The notes: a model not told the origin generated them from the sequence alone. Counted from the first letter of the stretch, positions 7,344 to 16,312 are shown. The stretch: DNA of 64,000 nucleotides from Microbacterium sp. BLY (GCF_017939615.1 NZ_JAGKSR010000001.1:682001-746000); one strand, 5' to 3'. Translations and numbers: made by a program.

Positions 7344-8195
7344 TCAGTCCTGGAGGAGGGGCACCATCACCCGTTCCCCGGCGGGCGTGACCTCCACGAC
7401 TCCCCGCGCGTCGACGAGCACGATCCGCTCGGCACCGATCGCGCCCAGTGCCTGCACGGGGCCCTCGGCGGCGCCGACCCTGGCCCACGACCCGTCGTCG
7501 GCCGTCTCCCACAGGGTGCCCTCGACGTCCACGCCGACCAGCGCGCCATCCTCGCGGGCGTCGACCGAGTACAGCAGAGGTGCGTCGGCCACCGGCGCGA
7601 AGCCCGATCCGGCGAGGTCGCCACGCAGCAGTCCGGACTCGGTCGCGGCATGCACCCCGGAATCCGTCACCGCGAGATCGACCGCGGGGAGCGGCTCCCC
7701 GCGACTCCAGGTGACGCCCTCGTCCGTGCTCGTCAGCAGCCCGGGCCCGCTCGACCCGATGCCGCGGAGGGTGCCGTCCGGGCCCGCCGTCAGGACGTGG
7801 AAGTCCTCCACACCGGTGAGCGCGACCGGCTCCCAGGTCTCACCGCCGTCGTCGCTGCGGATGATGCCGAGGTTGCCCTCGCCGAGCTCGGGCGCCGTCG
7901 TCGGGCCCGGGTGACCGGAGGCGAACAGCGCACCGCCGGCGACCGTGAACCCCATCGCGTCGAAGTCGTGCCCCCCGACCGGTCCCGCGAGCGCCCCATC
8001 CGCTCGCACCGTGAAGATGCCTTCGTGCGTCGCGAGAAACAGGTCGTCCCGGTCCGGTGCTGCGGCGACGGCATGCACGTGCGTGATCACCGGCGGCCCC
8101 GCTGTGTGGGGCGCGTCAGCCGCGCACCCGGCCAGGAGAAGGAGAAGACCACCGAGGGCGATGACGTTCGACGTCCGGATACCGCGCGGAGACAT
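7344..8195 (-). CDS. Lipoprotein with sialidase-like beta-propeller repeats (F510_1955-type)
   Basis: The 283-residue protein has a lipoprotein signal ending in LLLAGC, so it is exported and lipid-anchored. The rest is built of repeats containing Asp-box-like elements (SDDGGETWEP, STDEGVTWSR) and the opening THVHAVAAAPDRDDLFLATHEG, as in proteins named F510_1955 family glycosylhydrolases. No sialidase arginine triad is evident, so a binding or sensing role is as likely as hydrolysis. AAAGG precedes the ATG by about 9 nt. It is a single gene with no informative operon. Confidence 0.7.
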   Translation of the reverse strand: MSPRGIRTSNVIALGGLLLLLAGCAADAPHTAGPPVITHVHAVAAAPDRDDLFLATHEGIFTVRADGALAGPVGGHDFDAMGFTVAGGALFASGHPGPTTAPELGEGNLGIIRSDDGGETWEPVALTGVEDFHVLTAGPDGTLRGIGSSGPGLLTSTDEGVTWSRGEPLPAVDLAVTDSGVHAATESGLLRGDLAGSGFAPVADAPLLYSVDAREDGALVGVDVEGTLWETADDGSWARVGAAEGPVQALGAIGAERIVLVDARGVVEVTPAGERVMVPLLQD

Positions 8196-8281
8196 GCGAC
8201 GACCTTTCGTGGTCAGTCTTGTCGCTCAGCGGGTACTGCGCCCTCGTCCGCAGGCCCGGTCGCAGGCCCGCTGCCACCGTA

Positions 8282-8857
8282 TCAGGGCCGGTGCGGTCCG
8301 CCCGTCGGGCGATACCGCTGCACGACGACACCGGAGCGGAGCTCCCGTCGCTCGGTGAGTTCGAGGCGGAGGCGCTCGTGCAGCCCGTCGAGCAGCCGCG
8401 GCCCGTGCCCTGCGACCATCGGATGCACGACGAAAACGTACTCGTCGATCAGCCCGAGGTCGGCGAGCGTCGCCGGCAGCGCCACGCCCCCGACGGAGAG
8501 TCCTGCGCCCGGCTGCTCCTTCAGCCGCCGCACCGCCGCGGCGAGATCGCCGCGGACGAGATCGGCGTTCCAGTCCACGGCATCGAGGGTGTGCGACACG
8601 ACGTGCTTCGGCATCCGGTCGATGGTCTCGGCGAAGGGCGTCTCCCACTCCTCCATCCAGTCCGGCCACTCACCGGACTCCGGGCGACGCCACGCGGATC
8701 GCATCAGGTCGTAGGTCACGCGGCCGTAGAGCAGCGCATCGGCGCGCTCCAGCTCGGCCGTCCAGAAACGCATCGACTCCTCGTCCGGAGGCAGCCCGGC
8801 CTCGTGATGGCAGCAGCCGTCGAGCGTCACGTTGATCCCGTACCGGAGCGGCCTCAT
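8282..8857 (-). CDS. Dihydrofolate-reductase-like protein (RibD C-terminal domain)
   Basis: The 191-residue protein has the RibD_C/DHFR-like fold: an N-terminal strand and loop (YGINVTLDGCCHHEAG), the ALLYGRVTYDLM segment, and the nucleotide-binding loop GAGLSVGGVALPATL near residue 125. These proteins bind NADPH. The many actinobacterial paralogues have unknown substrates. The start is ATG 8857, preceded by GGGGGAG and overlapping the stop of the DUF1684 gene by 4 bp (ATGA), so the two are translated together. A longer upstream frame exists but lies inside the DUF1684 gene and is rejected. Confidence 0.85.
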   Translation of the reverse strand: MRPLRYGINVTLDGCCHHEAGLPPDEESMRFWTAELERADALLYGRVTYDLMRSAWRRPESGEWPDWMEEWETPFAETIDRMPKHVVSHTLDAVDWNADLVRGDLAAAVRRLKEQPGAGLSVGGVALPATLADLGLIDEYVFVVHPMVAGHGPRLLDGLHERLRLELTERRELRSGVVVQRYRPTGGPHRP

Positions 8858-9468
8858 CGGAGCTCCCCCACCGGGATCGGGATGTCGAGCACGTTCCCGG
8901 CCGGCGCGAGCGGGCACGCCCACGCCGGGTCGTACGCGCACGAGGGGTTGTACGCGAAGTTGAAGTCGAGCACGATCGTTCCGCGACGGGGGTCGGCCCC
9001 GAGGTCCGCCCCCTTGACGGTGTCGATGAGGTACCGCCCGCCGCCGTACGTGCCGCCGGGCTGCCCGGCGGAGGCATCGCGCACCGGCACGAACAGCCCC
9101 CCGCCGTAGGACGTGAGCCGCCACACGTCCAGCGTTCCGACATCGGGGATCTCGACGACACCGACGCGGGCGAACGGCACCACCCCGTCGGTCCCGGTCG
9201 CGAACTCGAACGCCGCGGGCTCCGCATCGAGGATCGGCAGGTCGAAGCGCCAGCCGGGATCGTAGGGGGCGATCGGGAGCCCCTCGAACAGCACACGGTC
9301 ATCGGGCAGGAGGGGGGTCGCCGGGTGGCGCAGCAGCAGCTCGTCGCGCTCGATGCGCCACAGCTCGTGCGCCTCCTCCGGAGAATCCGCTCGCCGCACC
9401 GCCTCGTACAGGGCGAACACCCGCCGCCGCCAGTCGACGACCTCGAGGGCCGTCCGCGCATTCGTCAT
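8854..9468 (-). CDS. DUF1684 family protein
   Basis: The 204-residue protein carries the DUF1684 signature near its C terminus: YGGGRYLIDTVKGADLG followed by VLDFNFAYNPSCAYDPAWACPLAP. The family is widespread in actinobacteria and the fold may bind small molecules, but no reaction is established to my knowledge. The ATG is preceded by TAGCGT (9475-9480) with a 6-nt gap and no Shine-Dalgarno, so it looks leaderless and is the first gene of a two-gene unit with the DHFR-like gene. Confidence 0.88.
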   Translation of the reverse strand: MTNARTALEVVDWRRRVFALYEAVRRADSPEEAHELWRIERDELLLRHPATPLLPDDRVLFEGLPIAPYDPGWRFDLPILDAEPAAFEFATGTDGVVPFARVGVVEIPDVGTLDVWRLTSYGGGLFVPVRDASAGQPGGTYGGGRYLIDTVKGADLGADPRRGTIVLDFNFAYNPSCAYDPAWACPLAPAGNVLDIPIPVGELR

Positions 9469-9474
9469 GCGCCC

Positions 9475-9480
9475 ACGCTA
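9475..9480 (-). promoter_or_regulatory. -10 box of the DUF1684 gene, leaderless
   Basis: TAGCGT on the minus strand, 6 nt before ATG 9468. Confidence 0.5.
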
Positions 9481-9509
9481 CGCCGGACGGCCGACACCCG
9501 GAATGCCCG

Positions 9510-10142
9510 TCAGCTCGTCGGCGCCGGGCGGGCTCGCCGTGCCGCGACCGCGCCGGCGGCGAGCGCGAGAGCTCCGGTGATGATCACCCCGAAGGCGGCA
9601 CCGAGGGCGACGTCGTGCACGTAGTGCACCCCCTGCACGACCCGCCCCACCGCGACCAGCGACGCGAGGGCGAGGGCCGCCCACACCACCCAGGCGCGAC
9701 CGAGGGCCACCGCGATGACGACGACGGCGCCGAACGCGAGGGTCGCGTGGTTCGACGGCAGCGACCAGTCCCCCGCGGGCGGGCACTCTCCCGCACTCGG
9801 CCAGCGCGTGCAGGGGCGCGGCTCGGCGAACAGCAGCTTCGCGCCCTCGCTCGCCGCGTACGCGACGACCACCCCGAGCGCGGCGATCACCACCGGCAGA
9901 CGGCGCTCGGGCCGCCGGAGGACGACGAACAGCATCGCGCCGGCCGTCGCCGCGGCGAGCGCGACCAGCCCCGCCTCGGAGACGAGTTCGACGTGCGGGA
10001 GGCCCGCCCCGAGATCGGCCAGCCACCGCGTGCCGACGACGCTCAGACTCCCGGGCACCGGGAGCAGGAGCAGGACGGCGACGAGTCCGAGGGCGACGGC
10101 GAACGGCACGAGGGCACGGCGGGACAGCGTGGAGGACGGCAT
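9510..10142 (-). CDS. PAP2-family membrane phosphatase
   Basis: The 210-residue protein has about six membrane segments and the three phosphatase motifs in order: KLLFAEPRP, then LPSNHATLAFG in place of the usual PSGH, then AVGRVVQGVHYVHDVALG. Such enzymes dephosphorylate lipid phosphates such as undecaprenyl pyrophosphate or phosphatidic acid at the outer face of the membrane. The Asn in PSNH is a known variant, but makes the precise substrate less certain. TAGCGT (10150-10155) lies 7 nt before the ATG. It is monocistronic. Confidence 0.88.
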   Translation of the reverse strand: MPSSTLSRRALVPFAVALGLVAVLLLLPVPGSLSVVGTRWLADLGAGLPHVELVSEAGLVALAAATAGAMLFVVLRRPERRLPVVIAALGVVVAYAASEGAKLLFAEPRPCTRWPSAGECPPAGDWSLPSNHATLAFGAVVVIAVALGRAWVVWAALALASLVAVGRVVQGVHYVHDVALGAAFGVIITGALALAAGAVAARRARPAPTS

Positions 10143-10149
10143 GCTCTCG

Positions 10150-10155
10150 ACGCTA
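10150..10155 (-). promoter_or_regulatory. -10 box of the PAP2 gene, leaderless
   Basis: TAGCGT on the minus strand, 7 nt before ATG 10142. Confidence 0.5.
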
Positions 10156-10228
10156 GGCCGGGCGGTGGCATCCGGGCATCGCCCGCGAGTCGGACCCGCG
10201 TCCGTCCCGGGATGTATCCGGGCCGGTC

Positions 10229-11038
10229 TCAGAGCCGGTCGATCATCTCGGCGTAGCCGTCCTCGTAGGTCGGGTACGCCAGGTCGCCGATGACCGTGCG
10301 GAGCAGCGTCCCGTCGTAGACGGAGCCGCTCGGTGCGCTGCCGTCGTCCGGCGGCACGGGCACGCCGAGGCGCGCGGCGAGGAAGGCCACGACATCGCCG
10401 AGCGGGGCGGGCGCCCGGTCGACGGCATGCACGAGCGGCGGCGGCTCCGGCAGCCGCAGCAGCGTGTCCAGCGTGCGCACCAGGTCGGTCTCGTGGATGC
10501 GGTTCGTGCGGCGACGGTACGACACGGGCGCCCCCTCCCGCACCCTGCGCAGGAGGAACTCCCGACCGGGTCCGTAGATGCCCGCGGGGCGGACGACCAC
10601 GGCGTCGAAGAGCTCGAGGGCGGCGCGCTCCGCATCGTGCAGCCCGCGACCGCGGTCGGTGACGGGCGCCGGCTCGTCACGCTCGGTGCGCGGCTCCGCG
10701 CTCCCGGCCCCGTCGAACACCCCGGTGGACGACACGAACACGGTCCGGGCCGGCCGCTCCGGCAGCGCGTCCGCCAGGTGCGCGAGGGCCGCGCGGGACG
10801 ACGACACCTCGGGCCCCGGAGGCAGGGTGACGACGACGGCATCGACCTCGGGCAACGGCTGCGGAAGCGGCGCGGCGAGGTCGGCGGACACCGCATCCAC
10901 CCCCTCCGGAACGGGCCCATCGCTGCGACGGAGGGCGACGACGGCACCGCCGTCCGCGACGAGCAGCGGAGCGAGGCGAGCGCCGAGCTTGCCGTATCCG
11001 ACGAGGAGCGTGCGGCGGGGCGGGGGCGGAATGGTCAT
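10229..11038 (-). CDS. NAD-dependent epimerase/dehydratase-like (extended SDR)
   Basis: The 269-residue protein starts with a Rossmann motif (LLVGYGKLGARLAPLL) and contains FVSSTGVFDGAG and VVRPAGIYGPGREF, as in extended SDR proteins of the YeeZ/epimerase type. The usual active-site YxxxK is not obvious, so a binding or atypical reductase role is possible. I start at ATG 11038, with GAGGGTGGAGG upstream, rather than at the in-frame GTG 11047, which would sit inside that ribosome-binding stretch. It is divergent from the FUSC gene with a short shared promoter region. Confidence 0.8.
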   Translation of the reverse strand: MTIPPPPRRTLLVGYGKLGARLAPLLVADGGAVVALRRSDGPVPEGVDAVSADLAAPLPQPLPEVDAVVVTLPPGPEVSSSRAALAHLADALPERPARTVFVSSTGVFDGAGSAEPRTERDEPAPVTDRGRGLHDAERAALELFDAVVVRPAGIYGPGREFLLRRVREGAPVSYRRRTNRIHETDLVRTLDTLLRLPEPPPLVHAVDRAPAPLGDVVAFLAARLGVPVPPDDGSAPSGSVYDGTLLRTVIGDLAYPTYEDGYAEMIDRL

Positions 11039-11076
11039 CGCCTCCACCCTCGCACATCGTCCCCGGGCGGCGGACG

Positions 11077-11082
11077 TAGGCT
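11077..11082 (+). promoter_or_regulatory. -10 box of the FUSC gene, leaderless
   Basis: TAGGCT, 6 nt before the GTG start at 11089, with no Shine-Dalgarno. Confidence 0.5.
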
Positions 11083-11088
11083 TGATCG

Positions 11089-12114
11089 GTGACGGAATCG
11101 CAGGGGCGGGTGTGGACGGGGGTCCTGCGCGTCGGTCCGCACCGCGGCGACCACCGGGTCGCGATGCGCGCCGCCGTGAGCGTCGCCGCCCCGCTCCTCG
11201 TGCTGTGGGCGCTCGGCCGGCTCGACCTCAGCATCTACGCGAGCTTCGGCGCGTTCGCCGCCCTCTACGGCCGCCACGACGTCTTCCGCGACCGGATCCG
11301 CATGCAGGCCAGCGCGGGCGTCGTCCTGCTCGCGGCGATGCTGATCGGCACCGCACTGTCCGTGCTCGCCGCCCCCGCCGTGCTCAGCGTCCTCGTGGTC
11401 GCACTCGTCGCGGCCGCGGTCACCCTGCTCGCCTCCATCCTCCAGTGGCACCCGCCCGGTCCGCTGTTCACGGTCTTCGCGACCGGCGCGTGCGCGACGA
11501 TCCCCGCGACCGCGGCATCCTTCGGGGCGGTCGTGATCGTCGGCGGCGCGAGCGTGCTGTTCGGCCTCGCCCTCACGGCGCTCGTCGCCGTACTCACCCG
11601 GAGCACCGCGGAGGCGGCCCCGAAAGTCCGTCCGCGCGTGGGCCCGATCGCCGCGGAGATGGCCGCCTCCGTCGCCGTCGCGATCGTGGGCGCCGGCCTC
11701 GTGGGCCTGCTGCTGGGCGGGACACACTGGTACTGGGCTGCGGTCGGCGCCGTCGCCGCGGTCAGCGGCGCCCAGCTCAACGCCCGCGTGATCCGGGGCA
11801 TTCAGCGTCTCGTCGGCACCCTGCTCGGCGTCCTGGTCGCCGCCGGGATCCTCGCCCTCGACCTGCCGCCGCTCGCCGTGATCGCCGTCGTGGTCGTCCT
11901 CCAGGGCGCGGCGGAGCTGTTCATCGGGCGCAACTACGGCATCGCCATGGTGTTCGTCACCCCGCTCGCCCTTCTCATGGTGCATCTCGCCGCGCCCACG
12001 CCGGTCGCCGATCTGCTGACCGACCGGGTGCTCGAGACGATCATCGGCGTCCTCGTGGGCACGGTCGTCGCCGTCGCCTCCGCTGCCCTGCGTCGTCGCA
12101 GCCGCCGGCCCTAG
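11089..12114 (+). CDS. FUSC-family membrane protein (aromatic acid exporter-like)
   Basis: The 341-residue protein has two blocks of hydrophobic helices separated by a short polar region around residues 165-185. The second block carries the FUSC hallmark (LNARVIRGIQRLVGTLLGVLVA), seen in efflux-type proteins related to AaeB and YccS. The large cytoplasmic domain of AaeB is missing, giving the compact actinobacterial form. The substrate is unknown. The GTG start is chosen because TAGGCT lies 6 nt upstream. The APC permease follows after 72 bp with its own promoter. Confidence 0.82.
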   Translation: MTESQGRVWTGVLRVGPHRGDHRVAMRAAVSVAAPLLVLWALGRLDLSIYASFGAFAALYGRHDVFRDRIRMQASAGVVLLAAMLIGTALSVLAAPAVLSVLVVALVAAAVTLLASILQWHPPGPLFTVFATGACATIPATAASFGAVVIVGGASVLFGLALTALVAVLTRSTAEAAPKVRPRVGPIAAEMAASVAVAIVGAGLVGLLLGGTHWYWAAVGAVAAVSGAQLNARVIRGIQRLVGTLLGVLVAAGILALDLPPLAVIAVVVVLQGAAELFIGRNYGIAMVFVTPLALLMVHLAAPTPVADLLTDRVLETIIGVLVGTVVAVASAALRRRSRRP

Positions 12115-12174
12115 GGCGGATGGCCCATCGGGGCGGATGCTGTCAAGCCCGTCGCCGGCCGCGCCTGGCACCCC

Positions 12175-12180
12175 TACCGT
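12175..12180 (+). promoter_or_regulatory. -10 box of the APC permease gene, leaderless
   Basis: TACCGT, 6 nt before ATG 12187. Confidence 0.45.
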
Positions 12181-12186
12181 GCAAGG

Positions 12187-13545
12187 ATGACCGCCTCGAC
12201 CGAGCCCCGCACCGAGACACCCACCCGGCTGCGTCGCGCCATCACCGGCCCCCTGCTGTTCGCGTTCATCCTGGGCGATGTCCTCGGGGCGGGGATCTAC
12301 GCGCTCATGGGCGTGCTCTCCGAAGACGTCGGCGGGCTGCTCTGGGCACCGCTCATCCTCGCCCTCCTGCTCGCGCTGCTCACCGCCGGCTCCTACGCCG
12401 AGCTCGTCACCAAGTACCCGCGGGCGGGCGGTGCCGCGGTCTTCGCGGAGCGCGCGTTCCACAGCCCGCTCGTGTCGTTCCTCGTCGGCTTCAGCATGCT
12501 CGCGGCCGGAGTGACGAGCGCCGCCGGCCTCGCGATCGCGTTCTCCGGCGACTACCTCAGCACCTTCGTCGACCTGCCGACCATCCCCGTCGCGATCGTC
12601 TTCCTCGCGATCGTCGGCCTGCTGAACGCCCGCGGCATCCGCGAATCGATGGGCGCCAACCTGGTGATGACGGCGATCGAGCTCAGCGGCCTCGTGATCG
12701 TGGTCGTCGTGGTCGCGGTGTTCGTCGGCGGCGGGGGCGGCGACCTGTCGCGCGCGACGCAGGCCCCCGAGGGCGCGAACGTCGCCCTGGCGGTGCTCGC
12801 CGGCGCCGTCATCGCCTACTACTCCTTCGTCGGGTTCGAGACGTCCGCCAACATGATCGAAGAGGTCAAGGACCCGCGGCGGACGTATCCCCGGGCGCTC
12901 TTCGGCGCGCTCCTGACCGCCGGCGTCGTGTACGTCCTGGTCGGCCTGGCGAGCGCCGTGGCCCTCCCCGCGTCCGAGCTGCAGGAGTCGAGCGGCCCGC
13001 TGCTCGCCGTCGTCGAGGCCACGGGCGTGAGCATCCCGTCCTGGCTGTTCAGCCTCATCGCCCTCATCGCGGTGGCCAACGGCGCGCTGCTGACGATGAT
13101 CATGGTCAGCCGCCTCACCTACGGCATGGCGGAGCAGAACCTGCTGCCGTCCGTCCTCGGTCGCGTCCTCCCGAAGCGGAAGACGCCCTGGGTCGCGATC
13201 CTCACCACGACCCTCGTCGCGATGGGACTCACGCTCGTCGGCGACCTCGCGACCCTCGCCGAGACGGTCGTGCTGCTGCTGCTCGTCGTCTTCCTCAGCG
13301 TGAACGTCTCGGTGCTGGTGCTGCGCCGGGACCGCGTCGCGCACGACCACTTCCGCGTGTGGACGTTCGTGCCGGTGCTGGGCGTCGCCTCCTGCATCCT
13401 GCTCCTCACCCAGCAGCGCCCGCAGGTGTGGCTGTTCGGCGCCATCCTGCTGGCCGTCGGCGGCGTCCTCTACGCGCTCGCCCGCTGGGGCCGCAACCGA
13501 TCCTCGACCACCGACAAGAAGGAGAGCCATGAGCACGCCCGATGA
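12187..13545 (+). CDS. APC-family amino acid/polyamine permease
   Basis: The 452-residue protein has about 12 membrane segments. The first helix contains the APC signature FILGDVLGAGIYALMG, with the unwound GAGIY substrate site, and SFVGFETSANMIEEVKDP in the middle is typical of CAAT/YhdG-like members. It imports or exchanges amino acids, and the exact substrate cannot be told. Its 3' end overlaps the following small gene by 17 bp in a different frame. Confidence 0.9.
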   Translation: MTASTEPRTETPTRLRRAITGPLLFAFILGDVLGAGIYALMGVLSEDVGGLLWAPLILALLLALLTAGSYAELVTKYPRAGGAAVFAERAFHSPLVSFLVGFSMLAAGVTSAAGLAIAFSGDYLSTFVDLPTIPVAIVFLAIVGLLNARGIRESMGANLVMTAIELSGLVIVVVVVAVFVGGGGGDLSRATQAPEGANVALAVLAGAVIAYYSFVGFETSANMIEEVKDPRRTYPRALFGALLTAGVVYVLVGLASAVALPASELQESSGPLLAVVEATGVSIPSWLFSLIALIAVANGALLTMIMVSRLTYGMAEQNLLPSVLGRVLPKRKTPWVAILTTTLVAMGLTLVGDLATLAETVVLLLLVVFLSVNVSVLVLRRDRVAHDHFRVWTFVPVLGVASCILLLTQQRPQVWLFGAILLAVGGVLYALARWGRNRSSTTDKKESHEHAR

Positions 13546-13738
13546 CACCACCGACGAGACGTTCGAGGAGAACCGTCACGACCAGCTGACGTCCGCCCCG
13601 GATGCGACGGAGGCCGACGCCGCGCCGCGCGTGGACGTGTCGGAGCACGACGGCAACACCCGCATCGACATCCGCGACGACGCCGAGGTGCGCCCCGGCC
13701 CTGGTCCCGGCATGCCGGAGGCCGACGGCGAGGACTGA
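13529..13738 (+). CDS. Small acidic protein, unknown function
   Basis: The 69-residue product is very acidic and rich in Asp, Glu, Pro and Thr, with no membrane segment or cysteine, and is probably disordered. A strong AAGGAG lies 5 nt before its ATG although this sits inside the end of the permease gene, which supports real translation by coupling. No family is recognised with confidence. A strong stem-loop follows its stop. Confidence 0.6.
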   Translation: MSTPDDTTDETFEENRHDQLTSAPDATEADAAPRVDVSEHDGNTRIDIRDDAEVRPGPGPGMPEADGED

Positions 13739-13742
13739 CCCC

Positions 13743-13795
13743 GCACACGCACGAGCGCCCGCTCTCCTCCCCCGGAAGCGGGCGCTCGCGTGTGC
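13743..13795. terminator. Bidirectional stem-loop between convergent genes
   Basis: GCACACGC-AC-GAGCGCCCGCT (13743-13763) pairs with AGCGGGCGCTCGCGTGTGC (13777-13795), a 19-bp stem with a 2-nt bulge. It lies between the + strand small acidic gene and the - strand SDR gene. Confidence 0.75.
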
Positions 13796-13802
13796 CGTGC
13801 GG

Positions 13803-14573
13803 TCAGAACAGCGTGTACCCGCCGTCGACGACGAGGACGGTGCCGGACATGAAGCTCGCGGCATCCGACGCGAGGAAGACCACCGACGGGCTGACCTCGC
13901 TCGGGGTGGCATAGCGCTGCTGAGCGGAGTCCGCGATCCAGTACCGGCGGAAGCGCGGCTCGTCCACCGGCGACATGTCGGTCTTGATGTACCCGGGGGC
14001 CACGGCGTTCACGCGCACCCCCGCCGGGGCCCACTCCGCCGCCAGCGACTTGGTGAGGTGGTGCACTGCCGCCTTGGAGGCGTTGTAGGCGGGCTGCATC
14101 TGCGGGCGGTTGACGATCTGGGCCGAGATGGAGCCGACGTTGACGATCGATCCGGAGCCGCGCCCCACCATGTGCGCGCCGACCGTCTGCGACAGCCGCC
14201 ACAGCGCGGTGAGGTTCGTGTCGATGACGTGCGCCCACTCGTCGTCCGTCACCTCGAGCGCCGGACGGTGGATGCAGGCGCCCGCGTTGTTGATGAGGAT
14301 GTCGAGACGTCCGCCCACGGCCTCGATCGCCTCCGCCGCGATGCGGTCCACGGAGGAGCGCTCGGTGAGGTCGCCGAGCACGACCCAGGCCCGCCGGCCG
14401 ACGGCCTCGATCTCGGCCGCGGTCTCCTTCGCCGCGGCCTCGTCCCGGCCGTGGACGACCACATCGGCGCCGGCCTCGGCGAGAGCACGGGCGAACTCGC
14501 GGCCGAGGCCGCGGGTGGCGCCGGTGACCAGCGCGGTCTTGCCGGTGAGGGCGAATGCATCCATGACGCTCAT
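13803..14573 (-). CDS. SDR-family dehydrogenase, probable polyol/sugar dehydrogenase
   Basis: The 256-residue classical SDR has the cofactor motif TGATRGLG, NNAG, the catalytic Ser region (GSISAQ), YNASK and the C-terminal SGTVLVVDGGY. Within a polyol ABC-transporter operon it probably oxidises a sugar alcohol or reduces a keto-sugar. The start is ATG 14573, preceded by AAGGAG at good spacing and overlapping the kinase stop by 4 bp (ATGA). It is the last gene of the - strand operon running from 22091. Substrate is unassigned. Confidence 0.88.
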   Translation of the reverse strand: MSVMDAFALTGKTALVTGATRGLGREFARALAEAGADVVVHGRDEAAAKETAAEIEAVGRRAWVVLGDLTERSSVDRIAAEAIEAVGGRLDILINNAGACIHRPALEVTDDEWAHVIDTNLTALWRLSQTVGAHMVGRGSGSIVNVGSISAQIVNRPQMQPAYNASKAAVHHLTKSLAAEWAPAGVRVNAVAPGYIKTDMSPVDEPRFRRYWIADSAQQRYATPSEVSPSVVFLASDAASFMSGTVLVVDGGYTLF

Positions 14574-15184
14574 GCGTCGTCTCCTTCGTTCAGGGTGATG
14601 ATGGCGTCGGCCCGATGCCGGGTCGCGCGGATGAGGACGGCGTTGGGACCGTCGACGTCGGTCGCCCAGGCGACGGCGTCGGCGTGCGATCTCCCGTACG
14701 CCTCGTGGCGGGCGACGAGACGACGCAGCCGCAGGTCTTCGGGGACGTCGAGGTACCAGGTCTCGTCGAGCAGGGGGCGCACGTGCTCCCACCCGTCGGC
14801 GTCGTGCAGCAGGTAGTTGCCCTCCACCACGATCACGCGGTCTCGGGCGGAGAGCGGCAGGGCGTCGGCGACCGCGGCGTCGATGTCGCGGTCGAACCGC
14901 GGGGCGCGCACGTCCTCCCCCGCGCGCAGGCGGGCGAGCAGGGCGGCGAATCCGGCGACGTCGAAGGTCTCCGGCGCCCCCTTACGGTCGCGGAGCCCCC
15001 GGCGATCGAGGTCGTCGTTGGCGAGGTGGAAGCCGTCCATCGGGAACACCGGCGGCCCGAGCCGCTCGGCCAGCGTGGACTTGCCGGCGCCGGGCGGCCC
15101 GACGACGCCCAGCAGGAACGGCCGCCCGTCGCGGGACAGCTCCCGGACCCGGGCGGGGGCCTCGGCGGCGGTGAGTGCGAGCAT
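14570..15184 (-). CDS. P-loop kinase of the uridine kinase/phosphoribulokinase superfamily
   Basis: The 204-residue protein has Walker A GVVGPPGAGKST, a substrate loop MDGFHLANDDL and VVEGNYLL, the usual marks of uridine-kinase-like and FrcK/YggC-type kinases. Its position in a sugar operon suggests phosphorylation of a sugar or polyol intermediate rather than a nucleoside. GAGGAG precedes ATG 15184, and the stop overlaps the SDR start. With two FGGY kinases nearby, it provides a third kinase in the locus, and its substrate is unknown. Confidence 0.8.
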   Translation of the reverse strand: MLALTAAEAPARVRELSRDGRPFLLGVVGPPGAGKSTLAERLGPPVFPMDGFHLANDDLDRRGLRDRKGAPETFDVAGFAALLARLRAGEDVRAPRFDRDIDAAVADALPLSARDRVIVVEGNYLLHDADGWEHVRPLLDETWYLDVPEDLRLRRLVARHEAYGRSHADAVAWATDVDGPNAVLIRATRHRADAIITLNEGDDA

Positions 15185-15252
15185 CAGCGCTCCTCGTCGG
15201 TGGTCGGGCACGGATCGGGGGAGCGGGCGGAAGCCCGCTCCCCCGGCCGGTG

Positions 15253-16263
15253 TCACTGGTCGAGCAGTCCGGCTTCCTTGTACAGGTCGATGTACTGCTG
15301 GACGTCGTCCTTCGTGATGAGCGGGTTGCCGATGTCGACGTTCACCTCGTCCTCCGCGCCGGTCAGCAGATCGTGCACGGCCTTGAGGTTGAGCTCCGCC
15401 AGTTCGCGGGCGTTCTGCAGCGAGGTGGCGGTCATGGTGCCGGCCTCGATCAGCAGGACGGCCTCGGGGGTGCCGTCGACGCCGTAGGCGAGGATGCCGT
15501 CGAAGCCGCCCTTGCCCTTCACCGCCTCCAGCGCACCGGACGCCATGTTGTCGTTCATCGAGATGATCGCGTCGATGTCGGAGTTGGCCAGCGACCAGTC
15601 CTCCATCAGGGTCATCGCCTCGTCCTTGTTCCAGTTCGCGATGTCCTCGGCGACGATCTTCACGTCGGGACGCTTGGCGAAGAACTCCTTCTCCCAGGCG
15701 TCACGGCGGGCCGTGCTGTGGAAGTTGCCGGCCGGGCCGTTCAGCACCACGACGTTGGCCCCGTCCGGGATCTGCTCCACCGCGAGTTCGGCGACGACCG
15801 CGCCCTGCTTGTACGGGTCGGCGTCGACCGAGTCGCCACCGGTCAGGCCCTCGACACGCGGGTTGGTCGTGATGGTCACGATGCCCGCGTCGATGGCCTG
15901 CTGGATGTACGGCAGCTGCGCGTCGGCGTTGTTGGCCTGGACGATGATCGCGTCGAACTTGTTCGCGATCGCGTTCTCGATCATCTTGTTCTCGATCTCG
16001 TCGTCGGCCTGGCCGTCGAAGACCTCGAGGGTGATGTCGTCGTACTCGCCGGCCGCCGTCTTCATCTCGTTCGCGAGCCAGGCGGCGAACGAGTCGGCCT
16101 GGGCGCGGGCGATGTAGGCGACGCGGTACTCGTCCTTGTCCTCGGAGCCACCGCCTCCGCCGTTCCCGGTCGGGTTCCCGGTGGTGACGGCGCAGCCGGC
16201 GAGGCTGATCGCCGCGGCGGCAGCGGCGCCGAACGCGATGATCCTGCGGGTAAGACTCTTCAT
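15253..16263 (-). CDS. Sugar/polyol ABC transporter substrate-binding lipoprotein (RbsB type)
   Basis: The 336-residue lipoprotein has a signal ending in ISLAGC and a glycine-rich linker, followed by a Peripla_BP_4 domain. Typical elements are RVAYIARAQADSF, IVQANNADAQLPYIQQAIDAG and the hinge-near YGVDGTPEA. It captures a pentose, polyol or similar substrate outside the cell and delivers it to the permease and ATPase encoded upstream in the operon. CAGGAG precedes the ATG. Ligand identity cannot be read from sequence. Confidence 0.92.
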   Translation of the reverse strand: MKSLTRRIIAFGAAAAAAISLAGCAVTTGNPTGNGGGGGSEDKDEYRVAYIARAQADSFAAWLANEMKTAAGEYDDITLEVFDGQADDEIENKMIENAIANKFDAIIVQANNADAQLPYIQQAIDAGIVTITTNPRVEGLTGGDSVDADPYKQGAVVAELAVEQIPDGANVVVLNGPAGNFHSTARRDAWEKEFFAKRPDVKIVAEDIANWNKDEAMTLMEDWSLANSDIDAIISMNDNMASGALEAVKGKGGFDGILAYGVDGTPEAVLLIEAGTMTATSLQNARELAELNLKAVHDLLTGAEDEVNVDIGNPLITKDDVQQYIDLYKEAGLLDQ

Positions 16264-16312
16264 TGTCTTCTCCTGTTTCTCTGGGTGGGGTGAAGCGGTC
16301 GGGTGGGAGCGG

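Noticed and set aside
11035..13551. A very long open frame on the minus strand opposite the FUSC and APC permease genes
   Set aside because: High GC keeps antisense frames open. The translation is low-complexity Arg/Asp/Glu/Gly with no domain, whereas the plus strand encodes clear membrane families.
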